A DNA stretch of 64,000 nt. Origin: Cellulomonas sp. GTDB lineage: Bacteria; Actinomycetota; Actinomycetes; Actinomycetales; Cellulomonadaceae. Position 1 is the stretch's first letter. Each line of letters starts with the position of its first letter. Made by a program: the position numbers and the translations under genes. The notes beneath the pieces were generated by a model. That model worked only from the letters and a program-made list of their open reading frames with translations, did no database searches and was not told the DNA's origin. Shown piece by piece: positions 1 to 8,874 of this stretch. Location: positions 1-64,000 of the forward strand of contig NZ_JADGMY010000029.1 of the NCBI RefSeq assembly GCF_015234515.1, written 5' to 3'.

Positions 1-336
1 CGCGAGCCCATCTCGCTGCACACGCCCCTCGGTGAGGACGGCGACAGCGAGTTCGGTGACCTCATCGAGGACTCCGAGGCCGTCGTCCCCGCGGACGCCG
101 TGAGCTTCACCCTGCTGCAGGAGCAGCTGCACCAGGTCCTCGACACGCTCTCGGAGCGCGAGGCCGGCGTGGTCTCCATGCGGTTCGGCCTCACCGACGG
201 CCAGCCCAAGACCCTCGACGAGATCGGCAAGGTCTACGGCGTGACGCGCGAGCGCATCCGCCAGATCGAGTCGAAGACGATGTCGAAGCTGCGTCACCCG
301 TCGCGTTCGCAGGTGCTGCGGGACTACCTCGACTGA
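1..336 (+). CDS. sigA: Principal RNA polymerase sigma factor (SigA/HrdB/RpoD), C-terminal part
   Basis: The gene enters from the left edge, so only the last 111 codons are present. They cover sigma region 3 and the complete region 4. The region 4.2 helix-turn-helix that reads the -35 element is visible as [20 protein letters not shown], followed by the usual short basic tail ending in RDYLD. The family directs RNA polymerase core to housekeeping promoters. The reading frame is open from base 1, so the GTG at 100 is internal and not a start. Two strong hairpins follow the stop codon. The call to a group 1 sigma factor is confident from the region 4 sequence; the exact name (sigA, hrdB, rpoD) depends on the genus. 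Confidence 0.95.
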   Translation, partial: REPISLHTPLGEDGDSEFGDLIEDSEAVVPADAVSFTLLQEQLHQVLDTLSEREAGVVSMRFGLTDGQPKTLDEIGKVYGVTRERIRQIESKTMSKLRHPSRSQVLRDYLD

Positions 337-356
337 CAGTCACCGTGCACGTCCAC

Positions 357-388
357 GAGAGCCCGGCCCCACCAGGGGCCGGGCTCTC
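357..388 (+). terminator. Rho-independent-like terminator after sigA
   Basis: A perfect 14-bp inverted repeat (357-370 against 375-388) with a 4-base ACCA loop lies 21 bases after the sigA stop. There is only a short T-poor tail, as is usual in GC-rich actinobacteria. Confidence 0.8.
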
Positions 389-430
389 GTCGTTGCTCAC
401 GCCGCCTGCTGTGAGCGCTGACGCACGGCG

Positions 431-458
431 AAGGCCCCGGACCGTGGTCCGGGGCCTT
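431..458. terminator. Second hairpin, probably bidirectional terminator between convergent genes
   Basis: A perfect 12-13 bp inverted repeat (431-443 against 446-458) sits between the end of sigA and the end of the convergent minus-strand gene at 482-700. Its position would stop transcription from either side. Confidence 0.7.
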
Positions 459-481
459 CGGGGTTCGTGGTGGTTCGCTCG

Positions 482-700
482 TCAGCCCGCAGCCGCGCCG
501 GGGCCTGCCCCGTGCTCTGCGAGCAGGCGGTCCGTCTCGTCCTGCACGTGCGTCGCGACGCTCGCGAACTTGGGTGCGTGCTCCCGTGCGTGGTGCGCGC
601 AGAACAGCAGCTCACCGACCGGGAGCACGACGCGGACGTAGGCCTGGGCGTTGCAGCGGTCGCAGCGGTCGGCAGCTGTCAGCGGGGTCCTGGATTCCAT
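482..700 (-). CDS. Small conserved actinobacterial protein, DUF7455-like, zinc-ribbon type
   Basis: Encodes 72 residues. A CDRCNAQ motif and a CAHHAREH motif give a Cys-x2-Cys plus Cys-x2-His arrangement typical of a small zinc ribbon. Proteins of this kind (DUF7455) sit beside the sigA gene in many actinobacteria, and their function is not known. The start at 700 is chosen over an in-frame ATG at 784: an AGGGA ribosome-binding site precedes it at the right distance, and the extra N-terminal residues from 784 look like translated leader. The gene is convergent with sigA, sharing the hairpins at 357-458. Confidence 0.75.
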   Translation of the reverse strand: MESRTPLTAADRCDRCNAQAYVRVVLPVGELLFCAHHAREHAPKFASVATHVQDETDRLLAEHGAGPGAAAG

Positions 701-923
701 CGTCGTCCCTGTCACATCTCCATACAACCACCCGCTCAGCGGTTCCATGCCCTCAGGAACGGGTGGTTCGCTCTCTGCGTACAAGATCGTGACGCGCCGT
801 CACGTGTTCGTGATCCCCGCGCAACGTGACGTGGCGCACGCATCACGGTCCCGACACGCGCGCTCGAGCACCGGCCGGGCGCCCGCGCGGCATGGCGAGG
901 CGGGTCACGCGGACGCACGCGGT

Positions 924-929
924 TACCAT
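924..929 (+). promoter_or_regulatory. -10 element for leaderless topoisomerase B gene
   Basis: TACCAT ends 7 nt before the GTG at 937, so transcription should begin at or next to the start codon. No convincing -35 is visible. Confidence 0.55.
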
Positions 930-936
930 CGGCGCC

Positions 937-3078
937 GTGACGACGACCTCCGCCCAGGCGGGCTACACCGCGCGGCACCTCTCGGTCCTCGAGGGCCTCG
1001 AGGCGGTGCGCAAGCGGCCCGGCATGTACATCGGTACGACCGACAGCCGCGGCCTCATGCACTGCCTCTGGGAGATCATCGACAACTCCGTCGATGAGGC
1101 CCTGGGCGGGCACGGCGACCGGATCGAGATCGTGCTGCACGCGGACTCCTCGGTCGAGGTCCGCGACAACGGGCGTGGCATCCCCGTGGACGTCGAGCCG
1201 AAGACCGGCCTGACCGGTGTCGAGGTCGTCCTGACCAAGCTGCACGCCGGCGGCAAGTTCGGCGGCGGCTCGTACGCGGCGTCGGGTGGGCTGCACGGCG
1301 TCGGCGCCTCGGTGGTGAACGCGCTGTCCGCGCGCCTCGACGTGGAGGTCGACCGTGGTGGGCGCACCTACCGCATGACGTTCCACCGTGGTGAGCCCGG
1401 GGTGTTCGACGACCGGGCGGGCGTGAGTCCCGACTCGCCGTTCGAGCCCTTCGTGCAGGGTTCCGAGCTCGCGGTCGTGGGCAAGGTCGCCAAGGGCGTC
1501 AGCGGGACGCGTGTGCGCTACTGGGCCGACCGGCAGATCTTCCCCAAGAGCGCCGTCTTCTCGTACGACGAGCTCGTCACCCGCGCGCGGCAGACCAGCT
1601 TCCTCGTGCCGGGTCTGGCCATCACGCTGCGGGACGAGCGCCGTGTGCCCGGGACGCCCGGTGAGCACGGTCCGCACGAGGAGACGTTCCTGCACACGGG
1701 CGGCGTCGTCGACTTCGTCGACCACCTCTCGCCGGACCCCGCGGTCACCGACACGTGGACCCTGCGGGGCCAGGGGACGTTCACCGAGACCGTGCCCGTG
1801 CTCGACGACCGCGGTCACATGACCCCGCAGGAGGTCTCGCGCACGTGCGAGGTCGACGTCGCGGTGCGGTGGGGCACGGGGTACGCGACCGAGGTGCGCA
1901 GCTTCGTCAACATCATCGCGACGCCCAAGGGGGGCACGCACCTCGCCGGTTTCGAGGCGGCGCTGCTCAAGACCGTGCGGGCCCAGGTGGCCGCCAACGC
2001 GCGGCGCCTGAAGATCTCGGCGAAGGACTCGTCGTCGGAGCGGGTCGAGAAGGAGGACGTGCTGGCGGGGCTCACGGCCGTCGTCACGGTGCGGCTGGCC
2101 GAGCCCCAGTTCGAGGGTCAGACGAAGGAGGTCCTGGGCACCGGGCCCGTGCGCGGCATCGTCGCGCGCGTCGTCGAGCAGGAGCTCACGGCCGTCTTCA
2201 CGTCCTCCAAGCGGGACCACAAGGCACACTCGGCGCTCCTGCTCGACAAGGTCGTGGGGGAGATGCGCGCGCGGGTGTCCGCGCGCAAGCAGAAGGAGAT
2301 CTCGCGCCGCAAGAACGCGCTCGAGTCGTCCTCGCTGCCCGCCAAGCTCGCGGACTGCCGCATCGACGACGTCGCGCGCAGCGAGCTGTTCATCGTCGAG
2401 GGCGACAGCGCGCTCGGTACCGCCAAGCTCGCCCGCAGCTCGGACTTCCAGGCGCTCCTGCCGATCCGCGGCAAAATCCTCAACGTCCAGAAGGCGTCCG
2501 TCGGCGACATGCTGAAGAACGCCGAGTGCGCCGCGATCATCCAGGTGGTCGGCGCCGGGTCGGGCCGCACGTTCGACCTCGAGGCCGCGCGCTACGGCAA
2601 GATCGTCCTGATGACCGACGCCGACGTCGACGGCGCCCACATCCGCACGCTGCTGCTGACGCTCTTCTTCCGGTACATGCGCCCACTCGTGGAGGACGGG
2701 CGGGTGTACGCCGCGGTGCCGCCGCTGCACCGCGTCGAGGTCATCGGTGCCGGGTCGCGCAAGAACGAGTACGTCTACACCTACTCCGAGGCCGAGCTCA
2801 CGAGCACGCTGAAGAAGCTCGACCGCGCCGGCAAGCGGTACAAGGACGACATCCAGCGCTACAAGGGCCTGGGGGAGATGGACGCCGACCAGCTGGCCGA
2901 GACGACCATGGACCCGCGGCACCGCACGCTGCGGCGGGTGCGCATCGGGGAGGCCGAGGCGGCGGCCGCGCACGTCGAGAAGGTGTTCGAGCTGCTGATG
3001 GGCTCCGACGTGGCACCCCGCAAGGACTTCATCGTCGCCAACGCCCACGCCCTGGACCAGTCGCGGATCGACGCCTGA
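937..3078 (+). CDS. Type IIA DNA topoisomerase subunit B (ParE / second GyrB)
   Basis: A 713-residue ATPase subunit of a type IIA topoisomerase, which uses ATP to pass one DNA duplex through another. The GHKL ATP-binding part shows EIIDNSVDEAL, DNGRGIP and GLHGVGASVVNAL. The C-terminal TOPRIM domain has EGDSA at about residue 488 and the metal-binding DADVD at 561-565. The sequence continues to PRKDFIVANA, as in GyrB/ParE. The start is GTG 937, placed just before the conserved N-terminal stretch and 7 nt after a -10 box. Upstream in-frame codons from 826 would add non-conserved sequence. Location beside sigA rather than beside gyrA suggests a topoisomerase IV-type ParE, but GyrB cannot be excluded. 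Confidence 0.92.
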   Translation: MTTTSAQAGYTARHLSVLEGLEAVRKRPGMYIGTTDSRGLMHCLWEIIDNSVDEALGGHGDRIEIVLHADSSVEVRDNGRGIPVDVEPKTGLTGVEVVLTKLHAGGKFGGGSYAASGGLHGVGASVVNALSARLDVEVDRGGRTYRMTFHRGEPGVFDDRAGVSPDSPFEPFVQGSELAVVGKVAKGVSGTRVRYWADRQIFPKSAVFSYDELVTRARQTSFLVPGLAITLRDERRVPGTPGEHGPHEETFLHTGGVVDFVDHLSPDPAVTDTWTLRGQGTFTETVPVLDDRGHMTPQEVSRTCEVDVAVRWGTGYATEVRSFVNIIATPKGGTHLAGFEAALLKTVRAQVAANARRLKISAKDSSSERVEKEDVLAGLTAVVTVRLAEPQFEGQTKEVLGTGPVRGIVARVVEQELTAVFTSSKRDHKAHSALLLDKVVGEMRARVSARKQKEISRRKNALESSSLPAKLADCRIDDVARSELFIVEGDSALGTAKLARSSDFQALLPIRGKILNVQKASVGDMLKNAECAAIIQVVGAGSGRTFDLEAARYGKIVLMTDADVDGAHIRTLLLTLFFRYMRPLVEDGRVYAAVPPLHRVEVIGAGSRKNEYVYTYSEAELTSTLKKLDRAGKRYKDDIQRYKGLGEMDADQLAETTMDPRHRTLRRVRIGEAEAAAAHVEKVFELLMGSDVAPRKDFIVANAHALDQSRIDA

Positions 3079-3156
3079 CCGGCACCGCCCTGCGGCCGTC
3101 GCGCGCCACGCATTTGCGGTGGACCGGCCTCCCGCCCTCACGTCACGCTGGGCGCC

Positions 3157-4182
3157 ATGACCGACACGACCGTGCCCCTGGCCCAGCGAGCGGCAGCGCC
3201 CGACCAGCTCCCGTTGCCCGCCGTCGGGCTTGGCCTGACGTGGCGTGCCGCCGGCACCGACGACGCGGCCGCCCTCGCAGCGCTGCGGGGGCGGTGCCAG
3301 GAGGCCGACGGGCTCCCGTACCGGACGTCCGTCGAGGAGGTCGCCGAGGAGCTGGAGCCGACGTGGCGCGACCTGCGGCTCGACACCCTCACGGGGCTCG
3401 ACGCCGACGGGACCGTGCGTGCGTGGGCCCAGGTCGACACCGCGCCGGGTGACGAGCGCGTCGTCCGCGCGTTCGTCGAGGGGGACGTCGACCCGGCCTG
3501 GCGCGGCCGAGGCATCGGGACCGCGCTGGTCGCCTGGTCGCAGGCCCGCGCGCGGCAGGTGCTCGCTGCCTCCGGCAAGGAGCTGCCCGCACGGATCGCC
3601 ACGTTCTGCGACGACTCGACACCCGACGTGGCGCGTGTGTACGAGGCTGCCGGGTTCACGCCCGTCCGGTACTACACGCACATGCGGCGGCCGCTCGACG
3701 CGCCCCTTCCCGACGTGCCGCAGATCGACGGCCTCCGTGTCGTGCCGTGGTCCCCGGAGCTCGACGACCAGGTCCGCCTGACGCACAACGACGTGTTCGC
3801 GGACCACTGGGGCTCCGAGCCGCGCACCCCTGAGCAGTGGCGCGCCGCGCGCGCGATGTTCGCGCCGACGTGGTCGTTCGTCGCGCTCGACGACGCCGAC
3901 CAGGTCGTCGGGTACGCGGTCTCGGCGCGCTTCGAGCACGACTGGCCCGCGGCCGGCTACCCGTCCGGGTACACCGAGCTCCTGGGCGTGCGGCGTGAGT
4001 GGCGCGGCAGGCGCGTCGCCGTCGCGCTGCTGGCGGACGTGATGCGTGCGTACGCGGCCGACGGGATGCGGTACGCGGAGCTCGAGGTCGACACCGACAA
4101 CCCGTCGGGCGCCCACGGGATCTACGCGGGGCTGGGCTACGAGGTCGCCCACTCGTCGACCATGCTGACGATCGAGCTGTGA
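3157..4182 (+). CDS. Tandem GNAT-domain N-acetyltransferase
   Basis: A 341-residue protein with two GNAT acyl-CoA-dependent acetyltransferase folds. The first (about residues 20-175) carries the CoA-binding loop as WRGRGIGTALV. The second (about 190-341) has a weaker loop, WRGRRVAVALL, in which the usual second glycine is lost, so only the first site may bind CoA in the standard way. The double-domain layout resembles mycothiol synthase MshD, but the sequence looks like the general GNAT pairs common in actinobacteria, and mshC lies far away at 62.7 kb. The substrate is unknown. The ATG at 3157 gives a compact N-terminus. Confidence 0.85.
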   Translation: MTDTTVPLAQRAAAPDQLPLPAVGLGLTWRAAGTDDAAALAALRGRCQEADGLPYRTSVEEVAEELEPTWRDLRLDTLTGLDADGTVRAWAQVDTAPGDERVVRAFVEGDVDPAWRGRGIGTALVAWSQARARQVLAASGKELPARIATFCDDSTPDVARVYEAAGFTPVRYYTHMRRPLDAPLPDVPQIDGLRVVPWSPELDDQVRLTHNDVFADHWGSEPRTPEQWRAARAMFAPTWSFVALDDADQVVGYAVSARFEHDWPAAGYPSGYTELLGVRREWRGRRVAVALLADVMRAYAADGMRYAELEVDTDNPSGAHGIYAGLGYEVAHSSTMLTIEL

Positions 4183-4256
4183 GCACCGGCGCGCGACGGG
4201 ACTGTGAGATCGGGCGGGACGGGCTCGCTCCGGCACGTCGCGACGTCCGGGACGGT

Positions 4257-4262
4257 TAGGGT
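4257..4262 (+). promoter_or_regulatory. -10 element for leaderless ABC ATPase gene
   Basis: TAGGGT ends 8 nt before ATG 4271, the spacing seen at other leaderless genes in this window. Confidence 0.5.
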
Positions 4263-4270
4263 CTGTGGAC

Positions 4271-5068
4271 ATGACCGACGTGCTCGACCTGCAGGACGTG
4301 ACGATCCGCCGGGGGGCGACGACGATCCTCGACTCCGTGACGTGGCGGGTCCAGGACTCCGAGCGGTGGGTGGTGCTGGGCCGCAACGGCGCCGGCAAGA
4401 CCACCCTGCTGCAGGTGGCGTCCGGTCGGATGCACCCGACCTCGGGGACCGCGACGCTGCTCGGCGCGCGCATGGGCGCCACGGACGTGTTCGAGCTCCG
4501 GCCCCGGATCGGCTTCGCCAGCGCGGCTCTGGCCGACCGGATCCCGTCGGGCGAGACCGTGCGGGACGTCGTGCTGACCGCCGCCTACGGCGTGACGGGC
4601 CGCTGGCGCGAGGAGTACGAGACCGTCGACGAGGCACGGGCGACGGACCTGCTCACGGCGTTCGGCGTCGAGCACCTCGCGGAGCGCTGGTTTGGCACCC
4701 TGTCGGAGGGGGAGCGCAAGCGCGTGCAGATCGCCCGCTCGCTCATGAGCGACCCCGAGCTGCTGCTCCTCGACGAGCCGGCCGCGGGGCTCGACCTCGG
4801 GGGACGTGAGGAGCTCGTCGGCGCGCTGGCCGAGCTCGCGCGCGACCGGCGTTCTCCGGCGCTGGTGCTGGTGACGCACCACGTCGAGGAGATCCCCCCG
4901 GGGTTCACGCACCTGCTCCTGCTGCGAGCGGGGCGGGTGTTCGCCGCCGGGCCGATCCTCGAGACCCTGACCGCGGAGAACCTGTCCGGTGCGTTCGACA
5001 TACCTCTGGGCCTCGACCACGTCGACGGCCGTTGGGCTGCGCACGCCACCGGGCGGGCCACGGTCTGA
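4271..5068 (+). CDS. Single-domain ABC transporter-like ATPase
   Basis: A 265-residue nucleotide-binding protein. Walker A is GRNGAGKT at 37-44, the signature is LSEGERKR, Walker B plus catalytic Glu is LLLLDEPAAGLD, and the switch His lies in LVTHHVEEIP. This set indicates a working ATPase. The sequence pattern resembles ModF/PhnT-like stand-alone ATPases. No membrane permease or binding-protein gene is next to it, so the partner is unknown and an energy role for a transporter encoded elsewhere is only inferred. The start at ATG 4271 is preferred to GTG 4265, because the -10 box at 4257-4262 places the transcript start there. Confidence 0.85.
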   Translation: MTDVLDLQDVTIRRGATTILDSVTWRVQDSERWVVLGRNGAGKTTLLQVASGRMHPTSGTATLLGARMGATDVFELRPRIGFASAALADRIPSGETVRDVVLTAAYGVTGRWREEYETVDEARATDLLTAFGVEHLAERWFGTLSEGERKRVQIARSLMSDPELLLLDEPAAGLDLGGREELVGALAELARDRRSPALVLVTHHVEEIPPGFTHLLLLRAGRVFAAGPILETLTAENLSGAFDIPLGLDHVDGRWAAHATGRATV

Positions 5069-5117
5069 TCGTGGCCGTACCGTGACGCGCCGACCACAGG
5101 TTCGCAAAGCGATCACA

Positions 5118-5123
5118 TAGGAT
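5118..5123 (+). promoter_or_regulatory. -10 element upstream of nfeD-SPFH operon
   Basis: TAGGAT lies 37 bases before the ATG at 5161, leaving room for a leader of about 30 nt that carries the GGAGG ribosome-binding site at 5148-5152. Confidence 0.45.
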
Positions 5124-5160
5124 CGCTTGACGGACGACGACGACTGCGGAGGTGGCGGCC

Positions 5161-5634
5161 ATGGGATGGCTCTGGTGGGTCGGGGGAGCCCTGACGCTCG
5201 GCATCCTGGAGATGCTGTCGCTGGACCTCGTGCTCGTCATGTTCGCGGGCGGAGCCCTCGCGGGAGCGCTGGCCTACGCGCTCGGCGCGCCCGTCGCCGT
5301 GCAGATCCTCGTCGCCGCGCTCACCTCGATCGTGCTGCTGGTGGCGTTGCGCCCCTGGCTGCTGCGTCACCTCAAGGGCCGGGTGGACCTGCCGGAGACG
5401 AACGCCGCGGCGCTCGTCGGGCGGCCGGCCACGGTGGTCTCCACCGTCGACGGCACGACCGGGCGGGTGAAGCTCGTCGGCGAGGTGTGGACCGCGCGGA
5501 CCGCGGACGGCGGCTCGTTGCCGCCGGGTACGGCGGTGACGGTGACGAAGATCGACGGCGCGACCGCGGTGGTCAGTCCTGCGGCCGCCACAGCCCCGGG
5601 TGACACGGCGGCCCCCGGCGTCGCGCCCGCCTGA
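5161..5634 (+). CDS. NfeD family membrane protein
   Basis: Encodes 157 residues: two or three closely spaced N-terminal membrane segments (WLWWVGGALTLGILEMLSLD, then an Ala/Leu/Val-rich pair), followed by a soluble C-terminal OB-fold domain with GRPATVVSTVDG. That is the architecture of short NfeD proteins, which pair with SPFH/stomatin-like proteins in membrane microdomains. The SPFH gene follows 82 bases downstream on the same strand, supporting the call. ATG 5161 is chosen over GTG 5152 because GGAGG at 5148-5152 is 8 nt from ATG 5161 and would overlap GTG 5152. Confidence 0.85.
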   Translation: MGWLWWVGGALTLGILEMLSLDLVLVMFAGGALAGALAYALGAPVAVQILVAALTSIVLLVALRPWLLRHLKGRVDLPETNAAALVGRPATVVSTVDGTTGRVKLVGEVWTARTADGGSLPPGTAVTVTKIDGATAVVSPAAATAPGDTAAPGVAPA

Positions 5635-5716
5635 CCGAGACCGACCGAGACACCGACCCGGGCCCCCGGGTCACCGTGGCCGTCCCGGTACGGGCGGCAG
5701 AACTTGCGGAGGTGCC

Positions 5717-6940
5717 ATGAACGACGGCCCCGATGTCGGCCAGATCGCCCTGATCGCCGTCCTCGTCCTGGTCCTGATCTTCGTCGTCGTCGCCCTGGCC
5801 CGCGCGGTGCGGATCGTGCCGCAGGCCGTGGCGATCATCGTCGAGCGGCTGGGACGGTACAACAAGACGCTCGACGCAGGCCTGCACCTGCTGATCCCGT
5901 TCGTGGACCGTGTGCGTGCCAGCGTCGACCTGCGCGAGCAGGTCGTGTCATTCCCGCCGCAGCCGGTCATCACGTCCGACAACCTCGTGGTGAGCATCGA
6001 CACCGTCATCTACTTCCAGGTGACGTCGCCGAAGGACGCGGTCTACGAGATCGCGAACTACATCACCGGCATCGAGCAGCTGACGGTGACGACGCTGCGC
6101 AACGTCATCGGGTCCATGGACCTCGAGCAGACGCTCACGAGCCGCGACCAGATCAACGGCCAGCTCCGCGGTGTGCTCGACGAGGCGACCGGCAAGTGGG
6201 GCATCCGCGTCAACCGGGTCGAGCTCAAGGCGATCGACCCGCCCGCCTCGGTGCAGGGCTCGATGGAGCAGCAGATGCGTGCCGAGCGTGACCGGCGCGC
6301 CGCGATCCTCACGGCCGAGGGCGTCAAGCAGTCCGCGATCCTCACGGCCGAGGGCGAGAAGCAGTCGGCGATCCTGCGGGCCGAGGGTGAGGCGCAGTCG
6401 GCGATCCTGCGGGCCGAGGGTGAGGCGCGCGCGATCCTGCAGGTCTTCGACGCGGTGCACCGCGGCGACGCCGACCCCAAGCTGCTCGCGTACCAGTACC
6501 TGCAGACCCTGCCGAAGATCGCCGCGAGCCCGTCGAACAAGATGTGGTTCCTCCCGGCCGAGCTCAGCGGCGCACTCGGGTGGCTCTCCAAGGGTTTCCA
6601 GGGCGGCTCGGGTGACGACGGCGACTACCCGACGCGTCCGGCGGGAAGCTCGCCCATCGCGGACGGTGACCTGCCGCCCGTGTCGCTGACGGACCCGGGC
6701 GAGGCGCTGGCCGAGGCCCGACGCGAGTCGGCCGCGGCCACGGCCGATGCGACGAGCGCCGGCACGCTCTCGGGTGTGCCGTTCGACCCGTCGGCCGAAC
6801 GGGGTCAGCGACCCGGTGCGGGTCCGGCGGCGCCGCAGCAGCCGACGTACGGGTCGCCGACCGCAACCCCGCGGCCGGACCCGCAGCAGGACGCCCCGCC
6901 GCGCGACGACCCCCGTCCGCCGGCACAGCCGACGCCCTGA
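5717..6940 (+). CDS. SPFH/band 7 (stomatin/QmcA-like) membrane protein
   Basis: A 407-residue protein. One N-terminal membrane anchor (residues about 9-30) is followed by the SPFH domain, which begins VRIVPQAVAIIVERLGRY. SPFH proteins form oligomeric rings in membrane microdomains and modulate membrane proteases or enzymes; the NfeD protein encoded just upstream is the expected partner. After the SPFH domain comes a run of four 11-residue repeats based on AILTAEGEKQS (encoded at 6302-6430), part of the coiled coil. The tail after about residue 300 is rich in Pro, Gln and Asp and looks disordered. The start ATG has GGAGG at 5708-5712. Confidence 0.9.
   Translation: MNDGPDVGQIALIAVLVLVLIFVVVALARAVRIVPQAVAIIVERLGRYNKTLDAGLHLLIPFVDRVRASVDLREQVVSFPPQPVITSDNLVVSIDTVIYFQVTSPKDAVYEIANYITGIEQLTVTTLRNVIGSMDLEQTLTSRDQINGQLRGVLDEATGKWGIRVNRVELKAIDPPASVQGSMEQQMRAERDRRAAILTAEGVKQSAILTAEGEKQSAILRAEGEAQSAILRAEGEARAILQVFDAVHRGDADPKLLAYQYLQTLPKIAASPSNKMWFLPAELSGALGWLSKGFQGGSGDDGDYPTRPAGSSPIADGDLPPVSLTDPGEALAEARRESAAATADATSAGTLSGVPFDPSAERGQRPGAGPAAPQQPTYGSPTATPRPDPQQDAPPRDDPRPPAQPTP
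6302..6430 (+). repeat. Four tandem 33-bp repeats inside the SPFH gene
   Basis: Units at 6302-6334, 6335-6367, 6368-6400 and 6401-6430 (last one 3 bp short) encode near-identical 11-residue coiled-coil turns (AILxAEGExQS). Units 1-2 and 3-4 are the most alike in pairs, suggesting stepwise duplication. Confidence 0.9.
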
Positions 6941-7128
6941 CGCCCGTCCGCTCGCCCGCCGCCGGCGTCCCGTCCCCGGGGTGCCGGCGTCGGGCTGTCC
7001 GCCCTGCGCGGAATGGTGGTGCGCACCGCGGTCGGGGGCGGCATCGTGTACCTGCCGCGGTCCGGTTGCTGGGGGTCCGGGCACCTCGTCCACCGGCGCA
7101 CCCCGCCGCCACGGAAGGGCTCTGACCC

Positions 7129-8874
7129 ATGCTGGTAGGTCTGCTCCGGGAGCACCTGCGCCCGTACCGGGCTGCCGTCGTCGCCGTGCTCGCGCTGCAG
7201 CTCGTGCAGGTGATCGCGTCGCTGTGGCTGCCGAGCCTCAACGCCGACATCATCGACGACGGGGTGGCACAGGGTGACACGGCGACCATCTGGCGGCTGG
7301 GCGGCGTCATGCTGGCGATCAGCCTGGTGCAGGTCGCCGCGTCGGTCGCGGCGGTCTGGTACGGCGCTCGCGCCGCGATGGCGTTCGGGCGCGACGTGCG
7401 TGCCCGCCTGTTCGCGCAGGTCCAGTCCTACTCCCAGCAGGAGATGGGCCGGTTCGGTGCCCCGACGTTGATCACCCGCACGACGAACGACGTCCAGCAG
7501 GTGCAGATGGTCGTGTTCATGACGTTCGTGTTCCTCGTCATGGCCCCGCTCATGCTCATCGGCGGCGTCGTGATGTCGTTGCGCGAGGACGTCGGCCTCT
7601 CGGGGCTGCTGCTGGTGGTGGTGCCGGTGCTGGCGGTGGTCATCGGGCTGATCGTGTCCCGCATGGTGCCGTGGTTCCGGCAGATGCAGAAGCGCATCGA
7701 CGCGGTCAACCGGGTCATGCGCGAGCAGCTGTCCGGGGTGCGCGTCATCCGGGCGTTCGTGCGCGAGCGCCAGGAGCAGGCGCGGTTCGAGGTCGCCAAC
7801 ACGGACCTCTACATCGCCTCGCTGCGAGCGGGCCTGCTGTTCGCCCTCATGTTCCCCGTCGTGATGCTGGTGATGAACCTCTCGAGCGTCTCGGTCGTGT
7901 GGTTCGGGGCGCAGCGGGTGGACGCCGGGGAGATGCAGATCGGGTCGCTGATCGCCTTCCTCAGCTACATCATGTTCGTCCTCATGGCCGTGATGATGAG
8001 CTCGATGATGGTCGTGATGGTGCCGCGGGCCATGGTGTCGGCCGACCGCATCGGTGAGGTGCTCGACACCTCCACCACGGTCCGGGCACCCGACCGGCCC
8101 GTCGCGTTCCCGACCGGCGCGGACGCACGTCCGGGGCTGCTCGAGCTGCGCGACGTGGAGTTCCGCTACCCGGGGGCCGAGGACGCGGTGCTGCGGGACG
8201 TGTCGTTCGTCGCCGAGCCCGGCCGGACGACCGCGATCATCGGCTCCACGGGCTCCGGGAAGACGACGCTGCTGCACCTCGTGCCGCGGCTCTACGACGT
8301 GACAGGGGGGCGCGTCCTCGTCGACGGCGTGGACGTGCGGGACGCCGACCCGGCCGCGCTCGGCGCCCGGATCGGGTTCGTGCCGCAGCGGCCGTACCTG
8401 TTCACCGGGACCGTGCGCAGCAACCTGCAGTTCGGCAGGCCCGACGCGGACGACGACGAGCTGTGGCACGCGCTCGAGGTCGCGCAGGCGCGCGACTTCG
8501 TCGAGGCACTGCCCGAGGGGCTGGACGCCCCGGTGGCGCAGGGCGGGACCAACCTGTCCGGCGGTCAGCGCCAGCGCCTCGCGATCGCGCGCGCGCTCGT
8601 CCGACGCCCGAGCATCTACCTCTTCGACGACTCCTTCTCCGCGCTCGACTACGCCACGGACGCGGCCCTGCGTGCCGCCCTGGCACCCGAGACGCGGGAC
8701 GCCACCGTCCTCGTCGTGGCGCAACGCGTCGCGACCATCCGGTTCGCCGACCGGATCCTCGTCCTCGACGAGGGTCGCGTCGTCGGTGACGGCACCCACG
8801 ACGAGCTCCTCGCGTCGAACGAGACGTACCAGGAGATCGTGTACTCCCAGCTGAGCGCGCAGGAGGCGGCATGA
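7129..8874 (+). CDS. ABC exporter half-transporter with degenerate ATPase site
   Basis: A 581-residue type I exporter half: six membrane helices, then a nucleotide-binding domain with Walker A GSTGSGKT and a canonical signature LSGGQRQR. The residue after Walker B is Asp rather than the catalytic Glu (LFDDSFSALD), and the switch His is Gln (VVAQRVATI). These are the marks of the degenerate half of heterodimeric multidrug-type exporters such as TM287/288, LmrCD and BmrCD. The partner gene overlaps by 4 bases. The start ATG has GGAAGGG 9 nt upstream. Substrate is unknown. Confidence 0.92.
   Translation: MLVGLLREHLRPYRAAVVAVLALQLVQVIASLWLPSLNADIIDDGVAQGDTATIWRLGGVMLAISLVQVAASVAAVWYGARAAMAFGRDVRARLFAQVQSYSQQEMGRFGAPTLITRTTNDVQQVQMVVFMTFVFLVMAPLMLIGGVVMSLREDVGLSGLLLVVVPVLAVVIGLIVSRMVPWFRQMQKRIDAVNRVMREQLSGVRVIRAFVRERQEQARFEVANTDLYIASLRAGLLFALMFPVVMLVMNLSSVSVVWFGAQRVDAGEMQIGSLIAFLSYIMFVLMAVMMSSMMVVMVPRAMVSADRIGEVLDTSTTVRAPDRPVAFPTGADARPGLLELRDVEFRYPGAEDAVLRDVSFVAEPGRTTAIIGSTGSGKTTLLHLVPRLYDVTGGRVLVDGVDVRDADPAALGARIGFVPQRPYLFTGTVRSNLQFGRPDADDDELWHALEVAQARDFVEALPEGLDAPVAQGGTNLSGGQRQRLAIARALVRRPSIYLFDDSFSALDYATDAALRAALAPETRDATVLVVAQRVATIRFADRILVLDEGRVVGDGTHDELLASNETYQEIVYSQLSAQEAA

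Noticed and set aside
736..4482. A 1248-codon open frame on the minus strand
   Set aside because: It is antisense to the topoisomerase, GNAT and ABC genes. Its Arg/Pro/Gly/Val-rich product has no recognisable domain, a normal effect of GC-rich codon bias.
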